A stretch of DNA of 64,000 nucleotides from a bacterium (GTDB lineage Bacteria; Electryoneota; RPQS01), in the NCBI GenBank assembly GCA_013360195.1, contig JABWCQ010000002.1, forward strand, positions 436,932-500,931. The letters are read 5' to 3'. This document shows positions 60,365-64,000 of this stretch, piece by piece. The position numbers and the translations under genes are program-made. The first letter of the stretch is position 1, and each line of letters begins with the position of its first letter. The notes beneath the pieces are model-generated. The model saw nothing but the letters and a program-made list of their open reading frames with translations. It searched no databases and was not told the origin of the DNA.

Positions 60365-61156
60365 TCAAGTCCCCTTTGCCTGCCGCGGAAAGGTTATTGT
60401 GATGGTCAAATTTCCTTTTTCATGGTGCGTTTCATAAGAGGCGCCATTCTCGCCAAGCCGTGCCAGAAACATGTCTATCGAGTCGGTTTCAAGCGGCTCC
60501 TCGTCCGTTTCAAAGAACTTCGCCTCCAATTGCAGAATCCCGTTCCCGGCCTCATAATTTGTGGTCACATTGACCTCAACAAGGCCTCTCGAAAAATCGT
60601 GTGCGGCAAGCGAGCGTAGAACAAACTCGTCAATCACCGCAACGACATGCTTGTAGACCGCGAATACGGTGTAAGAGTCGTGCGCAAGGTCAAATCGTTT
60701 GCGTACTTTATGCTTATAAGTAAGATTTGCGTCCAGGAATTGCAGTTCATTACTGACCAGTTCAAAAAGTGACACCGGGCCCGGCGTGTTCTGCCCGCAG
60801 CGGTGGAACCGGCGGATGATAACCTGCAGCAAATCGGTCAAATGTCGCGCGTTTCTGGACATGATATCCAGATTTGAACAGCTCTTCTGGTGCTGAACTT
60901 TTAATGCGTCTGCTGATGTGGTCACACCCCGGTCGAGTTCGTTCAAGAGTCGTTCCTGCTCACCGACACGCATTTCAAGCAATTGAGTTGCGCCAATAAC
61001 TCCTGAGAGCGGTGTCGCAAGATTGTGAACGATTCCCGGCAGCATGCTGCCCAGAAACTCGAGCTCGAGCGCCTCAAAGTCCGGCTTTTTTTCACCCGAC
61101 TGTTGTCCGGACTCGTTCATTCCGGGTAAAGTCTTGTCTGATTCTGGAAGTTGCAA
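60365..61156 (-). CDS. Histidine-kinase-like protein with degenerate ATPase domain
   Basis: The 263-residue protein has an H-box (GIVHNLATPLSGVIGATQLL, His near residue 44) and a helical dimerisation-type region, then a fold resembling HATPase but without a recognisable N-box asparagine (ATP lid region reads AVIDEFVLRSLAAHDF) or G-boxes. It has no membrane segment and no sensor domain. It may be a phosphotransferase or a non-catalytic partner. The start is uncertain: a TTG at 61156 has AGGA seven bases upstream; an ATG at 61120 is the alternative. It lies just upstream of the phosphatase gene. Confidence 0.7.
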   Translation of the reverse strand: MQLPESDKTLPGMNESGQQSGEKKPDFEALELEFLGSMLPGIVHNLATPLSGVIGATQLLEMRVGEQERLLNELDRGVTTSADALKVQHQKSCSNLDIMSRNARHLTDLLQVIIRRFHRCGQNTPGPVSLFELVSNELQFLDANLTYKHKVRKRFDLAHDSYTVFAVYKHVVAVIDEFVLRSLAAHDFSRGLVEVNVTTNYEAGNGILQLEAKFFETDEEPLETDSIDMFLARLGENGASYETHHEKGNLTITITFPRQAKGT

Positions 61157-61444
61157 TGGCAAATCCTAAACTTGCTTGTCTTATCGATAGTTCTCGCGCC
61201 GCTTGGCTTCGATTCTGTCACTATTCGCGAAAGCAAAATCAATTCCCAAGTGATACTGAACCACTCGTTTGCTCAATTGTCACGGCTGTTGTTGCCGTCC
61301 GCGAACAACTCACTCTGCATCCTGCGAGCGCCGGTCAGAATAGAAGTTGCTTGCAACACTATTCTTGCAGAAAGCATGTCACCGGCCGTCTTCCGTTTCG
61401 GTAAGAATGGCCGGGTTGCTGAACCGCTGGTTGCAGGCAGTTGA
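61151..61444 (+). CDS. Possible small exported protein (uncertain)
   Basis: A 97-residue frame with a hydrophobic N-terminal signal-like segment (ILNLLVLSIVLAPLGF) and a plausible body. The start is a TTG with no proper ribosome-binding site, and another frame in the same region is also open. It is divergent from the histidine-kinase-like gene. I rate it as tentative; it could equally be chance. Confidence 0.25.
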   Translation: MQWQILNLLVLSIVLAPLGFDSVTIRESKINSQVILNHSFAQLSRLLLPSANNSLCILRAPVRIEVACNTILAESMSPAVFRFGKNGRVAEPLVAGS

Positions 61445-61573
61445 CTTCACTGTTGTCATCATTCCACGTCACGTCGCGAAAATTGTGGTCAATTGAACCA
61501 CGTGCGCTGTTGCCAAAAGCAAAAGGGCTGTCGTCCACGGACAGCCCTTTGAAAGTTCCAGGTCGACTCGTGC
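61163..61573. other. Region between the kinase-like gene and the coiled-coil ATPase gene
   Basis: Holds the tentative small exported frame (61151-61444) and the terminator of the coiled-coil ATPase gene (61513-61550). No promoter is obvious. Confidence 0.5.
61513..61550 (-). terminator. Terminator of the coiled-coil ATPase gene
   Basis: An 11-bp perfect stem (61522-61532 with 61540-61550) with a seven-base loop is followed by TTTTGCTTTTGG on the minus strand. Confidence 0.85.
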
Positions 61574-64000
61574 TTAATTCAGAATAATGCTCGGTTCGTG
61601 CCTGCCTGCAAGCAATTCTGCAGTCCGCCCCCAAGTTCGGATTCGTGAGTCCCGTGTCAGCAATATTATCTGACGATCGCGTGACAGTGATTCCACTACT
61701 CTTCTTGAAATTGAAAGATGATGATCATCAAGCTGTGAAAGAACGTCATCCCAGACGACCGGCGCACGCTCAGCGTCCCGAACAGTTTCAAGTATTCCTG
61801 AATTCAAACAGAGGGAAACCAGCTCAATGACTCCCCTCGGCAGGGTAGACAGCCGGCGGCGTGTTCCATTGTCGGTAAACACATACCACTCTCCTCCGTC
61901 GAACTCGATAGAAGCAATCCGTTCTCCCAGTGCTTCAAAAACCAGACTCTTCAATTCACCCAGCACACGAGACTCGGACTGCTCGAACTGTTCCGTCAGT
62001 TCCACCCGCAGTGCGGCACCCATATTCTGCGCAGCGAAAATGCTCTTCTGAAGTTCCTCGATTTGGGTCTGCACGACTTTGTAATTGTGAAGGAGCAATG
62101 ATTCAGCCGGCAATTCCTCCGCTCTTGCTCTCAGTTCTGGCAAGTCCAGGTCGAGAATTTCCCGTCGCAACTCCTCAATACGTTTCTCGCTCTCCACTCT
62201 GTTGTCATACAGACGTGTCATTTGCATTCGATACTTGGTCAAGGCGTCACCGCGCGATTCAAGCGTGCCGAATAACGGATCGATTTCCCTCAGGCGCGCA
62301 CTTACTTCAAGAAGTTCCTCTTCGATCAGGCCGGTTCTTGCGGCAAGCTCCTGCGGCGAATGAAGCGTGCTCAAACGCGATTTTGCCTCTCTGATCTTCT
62401 CCTGCAGTACCGAACGCATTTCAAGGGCGTTAAGCACCCGTGCGGCTCCCTGTGCGCGAAGAGTCCCTCCGGCAGCGGCATCCAGTTCTTCAGCGCGTGC
62501 CTGAATATCTCTGGCGGACATTCGAAGTTCATCCAGATTCGGCTGCAGCGCAATCTCTTTTTCTAAATCGGCAAGCATGGATTGGATCTGCGAACGTTTC
62601 TTGCTGATTTCTTCAGCGCGTCGCGCCGTCGCCAACTCATACTCGTCTAATCTCGCCCGGAGTTGTGTGGCCTCAAGGTCGAGCGCCTCTCGCCGTGCGC
62701 CCGGTCCGTCAGGGCTGTCAAATGCCGAAATCTGTTCAGTTACATTTTGCAGTTCCGCTTGAATCTGATCAAAGGCGGCAACTCGTTCGCGAACTTCCGC
62801 AGGTTCAAACCGTCTGAATGACTCAGGTAGCAGACCCTGATTTGGCACGTGTCGCGCAACTTCGGCAACACGGGCTTCGAGTTCAAGCTTCCGCCCGTGC
62901 AAAGACTCAAATTCATTCCATATAGCCAGCGTTTCGTGAAGTCCAAGATGATCAGGAAACCGCACCAGTTCAAGTCGCAACGTCTCTTTTGCAGCCAATG
63001 CTTCATTTTGCTCCGTTTGCAGCGACTCGATTCTCCGTACATAGTCTTCGTAGTTCGCGTCAAGCCGCGGAGATATGAGCTTTCCGATACCGTAACCCGC
63101 TCCGCCTCCCAATAGCGCCCCAAAGAATCCGACATCCCACCCCAGCAGGAATGCGGCAGGAATCCCCGCGGCCATTGCACCGACCGTCATAAGTCCAAAC
63201 CGCAGTCCCTCTCCTGTCCCCTGCGACTGCACCTCCACAACTTTCGCCCGCAGCGCTGCCAACTCTGTCTCCCGCTTGGCGATTGCATCCCGAATGGAAT
63301 ACAGCCGCTCAATCCGTCCCGGAGTATCCTTCGAAAGCTTTTCAAATCCGGCAAAGTCTCTCTGCAGCCGTTGCGAGATTTCCGCAAGTTCGCGGACAGT
63401 CTCATGGTGCCTCTGATCCAGGCTGGTTTGTTCGTCCGCTTGAACTGCACGAAGATACTCACGCAAACTCAACCATTCGGCTTCGCCCAGAGCGGCAAAC
63501 TCACGATACCTGTCCGATCGCTGGTGTTCAAGTGCGTCCTTGCGGCGCAATAAATCAATGCGTTTTCTGGATATCTCGGTCAACTCCTGTTCAACCGACA
63601 AGAGGTCCTGCGTCAAACTTTCTTTATCCGGCAGCTCGTGGGCCGCAATGGTCTCTTCCGTAGCGGCTAATTCCCGCAAAAGTGACGACCGCTGCTCTTG
63701 ACGCGTTTCCATCGTTCTCTCAAGCTCTTTAAGATTGCTTGTGAGAGTCTCGAATTCATCCAGCAATTGCAGGTAATCTCGTGCTAACTGGTCTGCGTTC
63801 TCCGGCAGGTTTCGCACAACGCTCTGCACTTCTTCAAGCTGTTCATTCAGTTCAGAAAAAGTTGTTCGCACAGTCTCCGCGGCCTCCCACGACGTGCGCA
63901 GCTCCTGCACCCACCCTTCAAGATGCACAGCCCGCTCAGCAAGCTCAATCTTCTTCACCAACGCGGTTTCTTCGGCAGCCGCGACTTGTATCGCAAGCTC
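61574..64000 (-). CDS. YhaN-like coiled-coil AAA ATPase (partial, right edge)
   Basis: The visible 808 residues are the middle and C-terminal part; the frame is open beyond 64000, and the GTG at 63961 is therefore not the start. Long coiled coils (Leu/Glu/Arg-rich) flank a two-span hydrophobic segment (visible residues about 267-308; GLMTVGAMAAGIPAAFLLGW and FFGALLGGGAGYGIG). The C-terminal head has an ABC-signature-like RLSTLPRGVIELVSL and a Walker B, PVVWDDVLSQLDDHH, followed by a switch histidine-like region. This matches the SMC/Rad50-type ATPases of the YhaN group. Family members are linked to DNA repair, but the membrane spans in the coil set this subgroup apart. The Walker A end is outside the window. 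Confidence 0.78.
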   Translation of the reverse strand, partial: ELAIQVAAAEETALVKKIELAERAVHLEGWVQELRTSWEAAETVRTTFSELNEQLEEVQSVVRNLPENADQLARDYLQLLDEFETLTSNLKELERTMETRQEQRSSLLRELAATEETIAAHELPDKESLTQDLLSVEQELTEISRKRIDLLRRKDALEHQRSDRYREFAALGEAEWLSLREYLRAVQADEQTSLDQRHHETVRELAEISQRLQRDFAGFEKLSKDTPGRIERLYSIRDAIAKRETELAALRAKVVEVQSQGTGEGLRFGLMTVGAMAAGIPAAFLLGWDVGFFGALLGGGAGYGIGKLISPRLDANYEDYVRRIESLQTEQNEALAAKETLRLELVRFPDHLGLHETLAIWNEFESLHGRKLELEARVAEVARHVPNQGLLPESFRRFEPAEVRERVAAFDQIQAELQNVTEQISAFDSPDGPGARREALDLEATQLRARLDEYELATARRAEEISKKRSQIQSMLADLEKEIALQPNLDELRMSARDIQARAEELDAAAGGTLRAQGAARVLNALEMRSVLQEKIREAKSRLSTLHSPQELAARTGLIEEELLEVSARLREIDPLFGTLESRGDALTKYRMQMTRLYDNRVESEKRIEELRREILDLDLPELRARAEELPAESLLLHNYKVVQTQIEELQKSIFAAQNMGAALRVELTEQFEQSESRVLGELKSLVFEALGERIASIEFDGGEWYVFTDNGTRRRLSTLPRGVIELVSLCLNSGILETVRDAERAPVVWDDVLSQLDDHHLSISRRVVESLSRDRQIILLTRDSRIRTWGRTAELLAGRHEPSIILN

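Noticed and set aside
61012-61404. A second plus-strand frame overlapping the tentative small exported protein.
   Set aside because: Its first half is antisense to the kinase-like gene and its composition (many Arg, Cys and Ser) is typical of a shadow frame.

Overview
The window reads as one chromosomal segment of an uncultivated bacterium of the FCB group (the Bacteroidetes/Chlorobi/Fibrobacteres assemblage and its candidate phyla). The main clues are two large secreted proteins that end in a YPNPFNP-type C-terminal sorting domain, secreted beta-helix and beta-propeller-like proteins, and a fully bacterial translation apparatus. A named phylum cannot be assigned from the sequence alone. There is no rRNA, CRISPR array or complete insertion sequence.

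Layout. 1-6.4 kb: the end of a type IV pilus ATPase gene (pilB, cut by the left edge), ychF, a repeat-bearing gene-free stretch, two secreted proteins (one apparently frameshifted), a DUF1385 membrane protein and rpmE. 6.4-9.3 kb: a 945-residue secreted repeat protein. 9.43-12.06 kb: an A+T-rich segment with two genes of unknown function, bounded by perfect 55-bp direct repeats that each contain a terminator hairpin. 12.1-13.8 kb: dinB and a small partner gene behind a promoter carrying LexA-like boxes. 14.0-16.3 kb: a lipoprotein and a type-A sorting-domain protein.

16.5-49.7 kb, all on the minus strand, is the translation/transcription supercluster. Read in transcription order it is tRNA-Thr, tRNA-Tyr, tRNA-Gly, tRNA-Thr, tuf, tRNA-Trp, secE, a methyltransferase, nusG, rplK, rplA, rplJ, rplL, rpoB, rpoC, a terminator, then rpsL, rpsG, fusA, and the complete S10, spc and alpha gene sets down to rpoA and rplQ. 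Deviations from the textbook order are the methyltransferase between secE and nusG and the absence of tuf between fusA and rpsJ. infA can only reach its family length from an ATT start codon.

49.8-53.5 kb: cysS, pgsA and purF on the minus strand; purF has a near-consensus promoter that would give a leaderless or almost leaderless mRNA. 53.5-59.4 kb: a plus-strand run of an epimerase, a large secreted sorting-domain protein, a UMF1-type transporter and a fibronectin-III-like secreted protein. 59.4-64 kb: an inositol-phosphatase-family enzyme, a degenerate histidine kinase and the C-terminal part of a YhaN-like coiled-coil ATPase that leaves the right edge.

Nine promoters were found by eye with sigma70-like hexamers separated by exactly 17 bp, so this organism seems to use a conventional housekeeping sigma factor. 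No obviously new multi-gene defence or metabolic system was recognised. The strongest candidates for something undescribed are the repeat-bounded two-gene island, the AUU-initiated infA, the structured RNA between rplL and rpoB, and the methyltransferase inside the secE-nusG pair.
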